Assembly: GCA_947174955.1 (NCBI GenBank)
Contig: CAMWKX010000021.1
Coordinates: 1-12,770 of the forward strand
DNA from: an uncultured Clostridia bacterium
GTDB taxonomy: Bacteria > Bacillota > Clostridia > Christensenellales > Borkfalkiaceae
Direction of reading: 5' to 3'
DNA: 12,770 nucleotides
The position numbers were made by a program, and so were the translations under genes. Numbering within the stretch: position 1 is the first letter of the stretch; every line of letters starts with the position of its first letter. The notes under the pieces were generated by a model. The model saw nothing but the letters and a program-made list of their open reading frames with translations. It did not search any database and was not told the origin of the DNA. Below, in pieces: positions 6,672-12,770 of this stretch.

Positions 6672-7942
6672 TTGCGCACCTCCCATTCCGCGGTCAAAGA
6701 GGTCACCGAGCCGTTGCCCTTCACCTTGAACACGAAGCTTTTCGCGCTCTCGGCGTAGCGGTACCTGCCCGCGCCCTCAGCGTAAAGCTTGCGCCCGTCG
6801 CAGTCGGTTTCCACCGTAAACTCGCCGCTTCCCTCCACGGTCAGACTTTTTAAAACCGCAGGTTTATCCTCGTCGTACCCGATAGGCTCGGACACCCATA
6901 CGCGGTCGGGGTCGGGCAAATCGGGCATAAGCTTTCCGAGCGTCTTGTTCTGAAATACGTAGCCCTGGTCCGCGCAGAAGAACTGGCAGTAGCCGTTCTT
7001 GCAGAAGGGGTTGCCCGTACCCGCTTCCACGTCGTACATAAACAGATATTTTGCGCCGTCAATTAACGCGGAATAGTAGATATACCTGTCCTCAACCACC
7101 CTCGGATGATAGAGAACGTAGTCGGACATTATGCGCTCGAAGGGCGCCTTGGAAAGTGTTCCGCCGCCGTAAACGTACATACCGTTATGCGTATAAATAA
7201 ACAGTTGCCCCCGACATATTGCCGAACTATCGGCATAAACGGGCGGCAGAGCGCGCTTATCGCATATATCCGCACGCATATGGCGCGAGTCGCCGAGAAC
7301 GCTTATCGTGGTTAAACCTTTCTCGCGTACGATTACTATTTTTTCGTCGAGCACGAACAGGTTGAGCATCTTTCCGAGGTCGGGTTTAAGCCTGACGTAG
7401 CCCGCGCCGTCCACGCCCTCCGTCCAGTCCTGCAACGAATAGCCCGACCATCTCAAAAGATATCCGTCGTTTAAATCTATCGCAAAAAGTCTGCCGCAAT
7501 GCATAACCGAAGCCGCAAGCTGCACGGGAATGGTATATATCTGCGCCTTTTTGTCCGGAGACGTCAGCGCAACTTTATTGCCGCCGACAACCGCGCTGTA
7601 ATGCTCGCCGCCGACGATTACCGAGTGACAGCAGGGAAGACTTTCCGCAATCGTGCCCTCGGCAACGTGTCTGTTCACCGTCAGGTATTTATACGTATAC
7701 AGCTTACCGTCGCTCGCCGCAAACACGGCTTTCGTGCCCGTCGGCATCCATTCCGCCATATGAACGTCGGGAATAATAATTAAAGTCGACGTTCTGCTGA
7801 ACGTGAGCGCGGGCGTAATGCCGTTTTCACCCTTGAAATACCCCATCCGTTTGGCGCAATAGTCGGTTTTGCCGCCGATAATTACCTTTTTTTCAATCCG
7901 TGAATTAAATGTTTTGTGCGCCTTTAAAGAGTGTTTGTTCAT
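6668..7942 (-). CDS. P22 gp10-like beta-propeller tail nozzle / packaged-DNA stabilization protein (probable)
   Basis: A 424-aa protein dominated by short beta-strand repeats of the kind GKLYTYKYL, GRLFAIDLNDGYLLRW and GQLFIYTHNGMYVYGGG, spaced roughly as in a beta-propeller (about 40-340). A C-terminal beta-sandwich-like part follows (about 355-424). In P22-like podoviruses gp10 is a beta-propeller hexamer that attaches under the gp4 ring and plugs the portal after packaging; its length is about 470 aa. Position directly after a gp4-like adaptor gene supports this role. The ATG has GGGAGG 5 nt upstream and lies 12 bases after the preceding stop; its own stop overlaps the next start. The fold is inferred from pattern and context, not from a conserved catalytic motif. 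Confidence 0.65.
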   Translation of the reverse strand: MNKHSLKAHKTFNSRIEKKVIIGGKTDYCAKRMGYFKGENGITPALTFSRTSTLIIIPDVHMAEWMPTGTKAVFAASDGKLYTYKYLTVNRHVAEGTIAESLPCCHSVIVGGEHYSAVVGGNKVALTSPDKKAQIYTIPVQLAASVMHCGRLFAIDLNDGYLLRWSGYSLQDWTEGVDGAGYVRLKPDLGKMLNLFVLDEKIVIVREKGLTTISVLGDSRHMRADICDKRALPPVYADSSAICRGQLFIYTHNGMYVYGGGTLSKAPFERIMSDYVLYHPRVVEDRYIYYSALIDGAKYLFMYDVEAGTGNPFCKNGYCQFFCADQGYVFQNKTLGKLMPDLPDPDRVWVSEPIGYDEDKPAVLKSLTVEGSGEFTVETDCDGRKLYAEGAGRYRYAESAKSFVFKVKGNGSVTSLTAEWEVRK

Positions 7943-7954
7943 ATGCGCCTCCCG

Positions 7955-8512
7955 TCAGATCCACCTTCTCGGCGGTATTCTTCCCTTTACGCTGCTGCGG
8001 GATAACAGCATTTCGATTTCCGAGCGGTACTTGCTCTCCCACGCGTTGTACGCCTCGCTGTCGCCCGTAACCAGAGAATACTCGGCGGCCATACCGTACT
8101 CCACGAGCCGCGCGCCGACCGCAAAAACGGGATAAAAAAACTCGTCGTTTTCGCTCAGTACGGGCGGCAGATATTCGTAGTATACGATGATATTTTTGGC
8201 GTTTGTACGTAAATAGTCGGGGTATATGTGCCACTCAACGGGGTTTTTACCGTCGGTTACGCGGTTGATTTTAAAGGGCGCCTTCAAAAATTCGCCAAAG
8301 CTGTATATGCCGTCCTCCGAGCTCATTTCCTCCTCGGTGTCGAGCGGAAAATACCCGCGCGCAAGCTCGTCCAGAACCGCGTTAAGGTAGGTAAGCAGTG
8401 CGCGTTTAAGGCGCACTGCCTCGTCGGTCGGACTGCCCGCTTCGATGCTGTCAGCCGCCGCCGTTCTACCCGTAAGGCGCATTGCGTTGCATATAATCTG
8501 TAAAACTGTCAT
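7955..8512 (-). CDS. Head-completion adaptor, P22 gp4-like (portal ring to tail connector)
   Basis: A 185-aa protein. In P22-like phages this protein forms a 12-subunit ring under the portal and connects it to the tail nozzle. Its N-terminus is a helical block (VLQIICNAMRLTGR, then DEAVRLKRALLTYLNAVLDELA), with a beta-rich middle (HIYPDYLR, NIIVYYEYLPP). A conserved-looking C-terminal helix pair follows (FAVGARLVEYGMAAEYS, then EAYNAWESKYRSEIEML, as seen in gp4/adaptor families). The ATG has GAGGAGG 4 nt upstream and follows the capsid stop by 16 bases. Position between capsid and beta-propeller genes is exactly that of gene 4 in P22. Confidence 0.72.
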   Translation of the reverse strand: MTVLQIICNAMRLTGRTAAADSIEAGSPTDEAVRLKRALLTYLNAVLDELARGYFPLDTEEEMSSEDGIYSFGEFLKAPFKINRVTDGKNPVEWHIYPDYLRTNAKNIIVYYEYLPPVLSENDEFFYPVFAVGARLVEYGMAAEYSLVTGDSEAYNAWESKYRSEIEMLLSRSSVKGRIPPRRWI

Positions 8513-8528
8513 TGCGCCTCCTCAATCT

Positions 8529-9677
8529 TTAAGCGGTCTTGTCGAGAATTATAACGCCCTGACCGCAGGGCTTTTTGCAGACCAGCTCTGCGTACTTTAC
8601 GAGCGTAGCGGAATACGCCGCCTTGCCCGCAACCTGCTTTAAGATTCTGCCGCCCTCGTCCTCCAGCCAAGCCCAGTCGCACAGCTGGTTCAACGCGAAG
8701 TCGTCGGTGTTGACGAAGTAAATTCTGTCGTCGGGGCAGAACTTGTCGGCGAAAACGGGCACGTCGTTTACGACTATGCTCGAATAGCCCGCCGCAATGT
8801 CAGAGGTGTTGACAATTCTGCGCGAAGAATTCATAAGCGCCGCAATCTGCTTTCTCACCTTGTGCGAGCAAAGTATCATATTGACCTTGCCGTCCGCGCT
8901 CTCCTCGATAGTGTCGATGACGTCGATAATGTCGCTTTCGGTAAAGCCCGTGGGCGTGCAGTGCTTGACGTAGGGCTGGAAATATGCGTCGTTGCTCTTG
9001 GTGTAGCCGTACAGCGTTGCGCCGTCGAATATGCCCGAAAGTCCGATGAGCTCGTTGCCCTGCGCGCCCGCAAGGCAGATTTTTTCACCGCCGGAAAGGG
9101 TTTCGGTGATAGAAATATCGACGGTAATTTCCTTCTTCTCGGTATCTACCGCGGTTACGGTGTAAGTAGTAGTCAGCGCGCCTATCTTCACTTTCAAACC
9201 CTTGAAATAGCTCTTGGCGTTGTTAACAACGAGTACGGTAGCCGACTTTTTGGACTTGACCGTGCACAGAAGTCCGTTGCCATCGCCGTAGAGCATACGC
9301 GCAAAGTTGGCTTTCGCGCCCGCAACCAGTCCCTCCATTTCGGCGTTGAGAAGGTTGACGAACGCGCCCGCGGAATTTTCGGAAGCGCGCATAGCCTTGT
9401 CGGAAATTTCGATAGTGCCGTAAATGTTTTTCAAAGGCAAAGTCACGCCGTAGTATCTGTTGGAGCGGGGAGCGGGCAGAGCGCCGTCCTCCGCGCCCGC
9501 AACGACGCCCGCCATATCGCCCTTGGCGATTGCAATCTTTACGTCCTTGCCGAACACGTTTTCGCTTGTCTTTGCGATTGCGTTGAAGAAGGGCGAAACC
9601 TCACCCGAAAGCTGCGCGTTTACCGCGTCGAGATAGTAGTCTTTTAACGCCGCGTCGGCGTTGGTTATAGTTATCAA
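8529..9677 (-). CDS. Phage major capsid protein, HK97 fold
   Basis: Main building block of an icosahedral head, 382 aa. Visible segments: N-arm (1-35), the region before and in the extended loop (40-90, GDGALPAPR-type loop near 63-71), and a spine-helix-like part (98-130, SAGAFVNLLNAEMEGLVAGAKANFARMLYGDG region). A beta-rich insertion follows (about 137-208) before HK97-fold A-domain sequence (VNMILCSHKVRKQI, 265-278; IVVNDVPVFADK, 301-312). The start is TTG at 9677: GGGAGG lies 8 nt upstream and no ATG occurs before residue 54. The TTG directly abuts the scaffold stop TAA with no gap, so translation is probably coupled. The protein is abundant in phages, so a weak TTG start is noteworthy. 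Family assignment is firm from sequence pattern and neighbours. Confidence 0.88.
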   Translation of the reverse strand: MITITNADAALKDYYLDAVNAQLSGEVSPFFNAIAKTSENVFGKDVKIAIAKGDMAGVVAGAEDGALPAPRSNRYYGVTLPLKNIYGTIEISDKAMRASENSAGAFVNLLNAEMEGLVAGAKANFARMLYGDGNGLLCTVKSKKSATVLVVNNAKSYFKGLKVKIGALTTTYTVTAVDTEKKEITVDISITETLSGGEKICLAGAQGNELIGLSGIFDGATLYGYTKSNDAYFQPYVKHCTPTGFTESDIIDVIDTIEESADGKVNMILCSHKVRKQIAALMNSSRRIVNTSDIAAGYSSIVVNDVPVFADKFCPDDRIYFVNTDDFALNQLCDWAWLEDEGGRILKQVAGKAAYSATLVKYAELVCKKPCGQGVIILDKTA

Positions 9678-9890
9678 TTAATTATCCTCCCTGTCTGAAA
9701 AAAGTTTACCCGCAAGCGCACCCGCCTCCTTTAACGTGGTGGGAGTGCGCCGCTGCGAAACAACGGCTCCGCCGCCCGTCACGAACGGCACGCCGCGTTT
9801 TGAAAACACGCCGTTGAGATACTCCTCTATTACGGCGTTTTTGACTTCGTCGCCGAGCATAGACGGCGTAATTTCCGCCCTGCTCTCCAT
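9678..9890 (-). CDS. Candidate internal-start product of the scaffold gene (70 aa)
   Basis: Inside the scaffold gene, in the same frame, AGGAGG (9896-9901) lies 5 nt before ATG at 9888-9890. The resulting 70-aa C-terminal protein (from MESRAEITPS) would contain the whole compact C-terminal segment. The ribosome binding site context GGAGGCGCAA-ATG nearly matches that of the adaptor gene (GGAGGCGCA-ATG). Nested scaffold products are known in other phages, for example lambda Nu3 inside gene C. The match could also be an accident of the codons for Gln-Glu-Ala-Gln. Confidence 0.45.
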   Translation of the reverse strand: MESRAEITPSMLGDEVKNAVIEEYLNGVFSKRGVPFVTGGGAVVSQRRTPTTLKEAGALAGKLFSDREDN

Positions 9891-10136
9891 TTGCGCCTCC
9901 TGCGAGGGAGCCTCCGCGTTTGCCGCCGCAACTGCCGCGGGCGCCTCGGTTTCCTTGTTCGCTTCAAGCTCTTTCAGCCTCTGACTGCGTCGGGTGAATT
10001 CGGCTTCGAGAGCCTGATAGGCGTCCATAAGGGCCTGTACGTCCTTGAACTTGCCGAGTCCTGCCGCAGCGTTCTCCTTTTCCGCCTCCGCGGTGTCTGC
10101 CGTAACCTCTTCGTTCCGTATCCGGTTATCCTTCAT
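9678..10136 (-). CDS. Capsid scaffold-like protein
   Basis: A 152-aa acidic, helix-rich protein between portal and capsid genes, the position of the scaffolding protein. The N-terminal half has a helical stretch (GLGKFKDVQALMDAYQALE, 26-44; then charged helix to about 62), an Ala/Glu-rich linker (62-82), and a C-terminal part (83-152) with a helix and a glycine patch (GGGAVVS). No protease motif is apparent. The ATG is preceded by GGAGG at 7 nt and overlaps the portal stop by 11 bases; the stop abuts the capsid TTG. A second perfect ribosome binding site and ATG occur in frame at codon 83. Function is inferred from position, size and composition. Confidence 0.7.
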   Translation of the reverse strand: MKDNRIRNEEVTADTAEAEKENAAAGLGKFKDVQALMDAYQALEAEFTRRSQRLKELEANKETEAPAAVAAANAEAPSQEAQMESRAEITPSMLGDEVKNAVIEEYLNGVFSKRGVPFVTGGGAVVSQRRTPTTLKEAGALAGKLFSDREDN

Positions 10137-11982
10137 ATTTTACCTCCGAAGTTTTTTTGTGTTGATATAAATGTGCGCATACGCGCTTTTCCTCGTCGGG
10201 CGTCAGCTTTTCGGTTAAAAGAAAAGCCGTGTGCTCCTCGATATGCACCTTGTGGTCGTCGTATTCGCGAACTTCCACGCTCTGTCCCTTTTTGAGCGCG
10301 TCGTTCTCCTCGGCGCACCGCTGACGGTGCAGCTCGTCCAGATCTCGCCCGCCCGTGTACCCGTTGTAGCCGAGCGACTTTAACAGTCTACCCTTGACGT
10401 GCGGGCTTATCTTACCGTTCTCGTCGGAGAACAGCCCCTTGTCAATCATATCGTAGATTATCGCTCTGCGGCGCGCGGGCGTCATATTGATATCGCTGTC
10501 GGCTTCGAGCACGACGTCGTCGCCCGTGATGTTGCTTTCCTTGAAGCTCACGCAGGACAGCACGTCGTTACCGCCCGAGATCTTGACCAGCCTCACCGAC
10601 GAGGCGAACTGCCTGTAAAGGCGCAGGAGCATTCTGCCCATACCTTTGAGCGCCGAACGTATTTGGTCGTAACAAACGTTGAGCCGCGCCTCGTCCTGTT
10701 CGATGATGAGCTGCAAGCCAGTCGCCGAAGTGACCGAAGTGAACGCGCCCGCCTCCTGCGTTATTTCCGTCGTGCCGGAAATTTTGTAGAACTCCTTTTC
10801 GAGCCGCTCCTCTTCCTGCATAAATTCGGCGGGCACGCTGCCAAGAGTTAGCATTTCGGGCGGGTTTGCACCCTGCCTGTACACGATTACTTTACCGGGA
10901 ACAAGCCCGTCTTCGACAAGCTCGTCCGTGTCCACCGACCCCTCCTCGACGGCAACCGTGCCCATCGAAATGCGGTTTAAGAACTCGTGTTTGCGGTTCT
11001 TGACCGCATTGTACGCGCGCTGTACGGGTATGAGCCTTTCCACCACGCAGGAGCCGAAGAACGAGCCCGCAACGGGCAGCGAATACTGCACCACGAAAGG
11101 ATAAGTGCGCGTACCGTTTTCGCCGTTGAGGTAAGGAAGTTCGCCGTCGAAGAGCAGTTTTCCGCCCGCCACGATGGTCAGTCTGCCGTCGGGAAATTGC
11201 GAATTGGGGCGCACATATCTTTCGATTACCACTTCGTAGCCGTGTTTTACCGAGCACGCGCATCTGCCGTTATCCCCGCCTCCGTGCGAAGAAACGCCCG
11301 CGCGGCTCTGTGAATATTCGTCTATATCCCGCCCCTCGACGCGCACGCCGTACGCAGTGAAAATATCGTCGGCGGGCACCGCTCTCGCGTGAATTATGCT
11401 CGGCTGATTGTACAGATTTTCCTCGGAAAGCGAGTCGGGATAAATCTCGAACGGCGACACGACCGAAACTCTCACTTTTCCCTCCTTCACGCTTGCGCCG
11501 TCGAAGGTTTTACCTATCTCGTTGCCCGCATAGCCGTCCCAGATAATCTTGTAGAACGCCGTGCCGCACGTCTCCGACCAGACGGTAGCCTTAGTGAGCG
11601 CGCCGTCGATATCGCAGTCCTCGCACGCGGCGTTAAGTATTGCCGAGGCAATTTTAGCCGAACGCCTGTCCTCGTCGTCCTCGCTCGCCGCTCTCACCGC
11701 AAGGCGCGGGCGTATGCCCGTAAGCTTGCAGCAGCGCATATCTATCGTGGGCGCAATATAGTTGAACACCCGCTTCTGCTGCCAGAAGTACCCGCCGTTG
11801 TCCGCCTCTATCTCCCCTAAACGGTTTACGTCGCAGTACTGGTTGCCGTTGACGAAGTTGATATTGAGTTGCCAGCCGCGCTCTAAAAGTCTGCGCTCCT
11901 CCTGCCTCCTTTTAAAGTCGGCGTACACCTCGGAAACGAGCGCCTCCTCGAGTTTTGCATTTTTGTCGTTACTGTCAGTCAC
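10126..11982 (-). CDS. Phage portal protein, P22-like (podovirus type)
   Basis: A 618-aa protein that would form the dodecameric ring at one head vertex through which DNA is packaged and ejected. The N-terminus is a helical, charged start followed by an aromatic block (NINFVNGNQYCD, then GGYFWQQKRVFNYIAPTIDMR) typical of the family. The middle has SPFEIYPDS and a long helix-forming region (IPVQRAYNAVKNRKHEFLNR). The wing/stem part has GTTEITQEAGAFTSVTSATGLQL. The C-terminal block EYDDHKVHIEEH recalls the His-rich motif of P22-type portals. The start is GTG at 11982, six bases after AAGGAGG; an earlier in-frame GTG (11988) touches the Shine-Dalgarno sequence and is rejected. It overlaps the preceding gene by 8 bases and the scaffold gene by 11. 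Confidence 0.88.
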   Translation of the reverse strand: MTDSNDKNAKLEEALVSEVYADFKRRQEERRLLERGWQLNINFVNGNQYCDVNRLGEIEADNGGYFWQQKRVFNYIAPTIDMRCCKLTGIRPRLAVRAASEDDEDRRSAKIASAILNAACEDCDIDGALTKATVWSETCGTAFYKIIWDGYAGNEIGKTFDGASVKEGKVRVSVVSPFEIYPDSLSEENLYNQPSIIHARAVPADDIFTAYGVRVEGRDIDEYSQSRAGVSSHGGGDNGRCACSVKHGYEVVIERYVRPNSQFPDGRLTIVAGGKLLFDGELPYLNGENGTRTYPFVVQYSLPVAGSFFGSCVVERLIPVQRAYNAVKNRKHEFLNRISMGTVAVEEGSVDTDELVEDGLVPGKVIVYRQGANPPEMLTLGSVPAEFMQEEERLEKEFYKISGTTEITQEAGAFTSVTSATGLQLIIEQDEARLNVCYDQIRSALKGMGRMLLRLYRQFASSVRLVKISGGNDVLSCVSFKESNITGDDVVLEADSDINMTPARRRAIIYDMIDKGLFSDENGKISPHVKGRLLKSLGYNGYTGGRDLDELHRQRCAEENDALKKGQSVEVREYDDHKVHIEEHTAFLLTEKLTPDEEKRVCAHLYQHKKTSEVKYEG

Positions 11983-12238
11983 AGTCACCCTCCTTTAACA
12001 TTTTAATTAAATTTTCGCGCTCGGCGGCGAGCTCCTCGTCGGTCGCGCCGACCGTACTCTCGCTTTCGAGCAGCATCTTTACAGCCTTGATATCGGGCGG
12101 AATTTCCCGCCTCGTCACCTTCTTTTTTACAAGTTTGAGTTCGCCGTCCTCCACCGTAAACTCTTCGATTACCTCGCTTGCGGACAGTCCCACGGCGCAC
12201 TTGGTAAGCGCTTCCTTCACGCTTTCACGCTTTTCCAC
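11975..12238 (-). CDS. Small phage cassette protein between terminase and portal, possible terminase-small-subunit-related
   Basis: An 87-aa protein without a firm family match. Its middle (EEFTVEDGELKLVKKKVTRREIPPDIKAVK, residues about 25-54, quoted in parts: EEFTVEDGEL, VKKKVTRREIPPD) resembles the C-terminal part of some terminase small subunits, in which a charged stretch is followed by a Pro-Pro-Asp and a hydrophobic helix; the DNA-binding N-terminal domain is missing. The C-terminal 30 residues are a charged helix. The start is GTG at 12238; AGGAGG lies 13 nt upstream, a longer spacing than in the neighbours. It overlaps the terminase stop by 14 bases and the portal start by 8. Reality as a gene is supported by these tight overlaps and strong codon bias like the neighbours. 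Confidence 0.65.
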   Translation of the reverse strand: MEKRESVKEALTKCAVGLSASEVIEEFTVEDGELKLVKKKVTRREIPPDIKAVKMLLESESTVGATDEELAAERENLIKMLKEGDCD

Positions 12239-12770
12239 TTTTCTTTCTCAGCCTCCTTATCCTCCTCATTTTGTCGGCGTAGACCGCGCTATCCGACTCC
12301 TCCTTTACGGCGGGGCGCGGACGGGACATAATAAAATATCTCAGCTCGTCCATACAGTGGTCGTCCACCTTGACGGGGCTGTCGCCGTCCGACCAGTGAT
12401 AGCGCAGAAACTCGTCGATCATATTTTTGCACGTGTCGAAAATATAGATATCCGGCATACCGTTGCCCTTTTTCAGGTACTCCTTGACACGGCATATGCC
12501 CGCAAAGACGTCCTTGTTGACCTTGGTGTTGACGAGTATCCCTTTCTCGCAGAACAGCTCGGCAACGCTCTTTGCCGAAGCGAGCGTGCGCTGGTTTGCC
12601 GCACTGTCTATAAGCGCGCAGATTCTGCCCTTGAAGTCGGTTTTCCACCCTATTCGCGCGGATATATCCCTCAACGAACGCGCGTGAGCGTCGATATCCA
12701 GCCCCGCCGCAAAGTGCTCGGCAACCACGTAAATATTGCCGTCCCAGTCGACCGCGTACCAGTGCGCCGA
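12225..12770 (-). CDS. Terminase large subunit, C-terminal nuclease domain (5' end outside the window)
   Basis: The DNA-packaging motor's RNase H-like nuclease, which cuts concatemeric phage DNA. 181 residues are visible; the frame is open to the window edge and continues beyond it (SAHWYAVDWDGNIYVVAEH at the edge, the usual first strand pair after the first catalytic Asp). Further landmarks are ALIDSAANQ (the second acidic residue, near 55) and VDDHCMDELRY (135-145), which matches the DDHxxDxxRY end motif of TerL nucleases. The C-terminus is basic (RRIRRLRKKSGK). The N-terminal ATPase domain with Walker motifs is not in the window. It ends 14 bases inside the next gene. Confidence 0.9.
   Translation of the reverse strand, partial: SAHWYAVDWDGNIYVVAEHFAAGLDIDAHARSLRDISARIGWKTDFKGRICALIDSAANQRTLASAKSVAELFCEKGILVNTKVNKDVFAGICRVKEYLKKGNGMPDIYIFDTCKNMIDEFLRYHWSDGDSPVKVDDHCMDELRYFIMSRPRPAVKEESDSAVYADKMRRIRRLRKKSGKA

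Noticed and set aside
6672..6686. ATG five codons upstream for the 165-aa protein
   Set aside because: The ribosome binding site GGGAGG is within those codons and serves the ATG at 6671, which forms the usual ATGA overlap.
8862..9647. Open frame of 261 codons on the plus strand opposite the capsid gene
   Set aside because: The minus frame is a recognisable HK97-fold capsid gene with proper start and coupling; the plus frame is an Arg/His/Val-rich shadow of it.
10892..11820. Several frames of 100-150 codons on both strands within the portal gene
   Set aside because: All are overlapped by the portal frame, which carries family sequence; the others are low-quality Arg-rich shadows.

Overview
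The window reads as chromosome of a low-to-mid GC member of the Firmicutes, probably an uncultured gut Clostridia lineage. This is inferred from AGGAGG-type ribosome binding sites, near-consensus sigma-A promoters (TTGACA-17-TATAAT), Rho-independent terminators, and a type IIA topoisomerase B subunit with a Firmicutes-like sequence. The exact taxon cannot be fixed from sequence reading alone. Every gene I support lies on the minus strand, so transcription runs from high to low coordinates.

Bases 1-6100 hold ordinary chromosomal genes in four transcription units. From upstream to downstream these are: (i) an rRNA large-subunit-type methyltransferase (6099-5227) followed closely by an RluA-family pseudouridine synthase (5214-4522), an RNA-modification operon whose promoter sits so close to the first ATG that the mRNA is probably leaderless; (ii) a large secreted, C-terminally membrane-anchored surface protein (4274-1761) with its own promoter and terminator; (iii) a GGDEF diguanylate cyclase with a C-terminal GAF-like domain (1629-517), again with its own near-perfect promoter and a terminator; (iv) the N-terminal 125 residues of a GyrB/ParE topoisomerase subunit (376-1), which runs off the left edge. 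Between units (i) and (ii) lies a roughly 117-bp imperfect inverted-repeat element (4407-4523) that no gene explains.

Bases 6174-12770 hold a tightly packed tailed-phage head cassette, ordered terminase large subunit (C-terminal part only), an 87-aa protein, portal, scaffold-like protein, HK97-fold major capsid protein, gp4-like head-completion adaptor, gp10-like beta-propeller tail-nozzle protein, and a 165-aa protein of unknown function. The order matches the head operon of P22-like podoviruses. Genes overlap or are separated by at most 16 bases, and each has a Shine-Dalgarno sequence, so they are probably translated from one message. The cassette ends at a strong hairpin terminator, and host RNA-modification genes begin at once. 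No needle, ejection, tailspike, lysis, integrase or att sequence is visible at this end. It is therefore either the truncated edge of a prophage or a domesticated head module; its other end is outside the window.

The items most worth a second look are this cassette and its abrupt end, a perfect internal ribosome binding site inside the scaffold gene that would make a 70-aa C-terminal product, the leaderless methyltransferase start, and the structured intergenic element.
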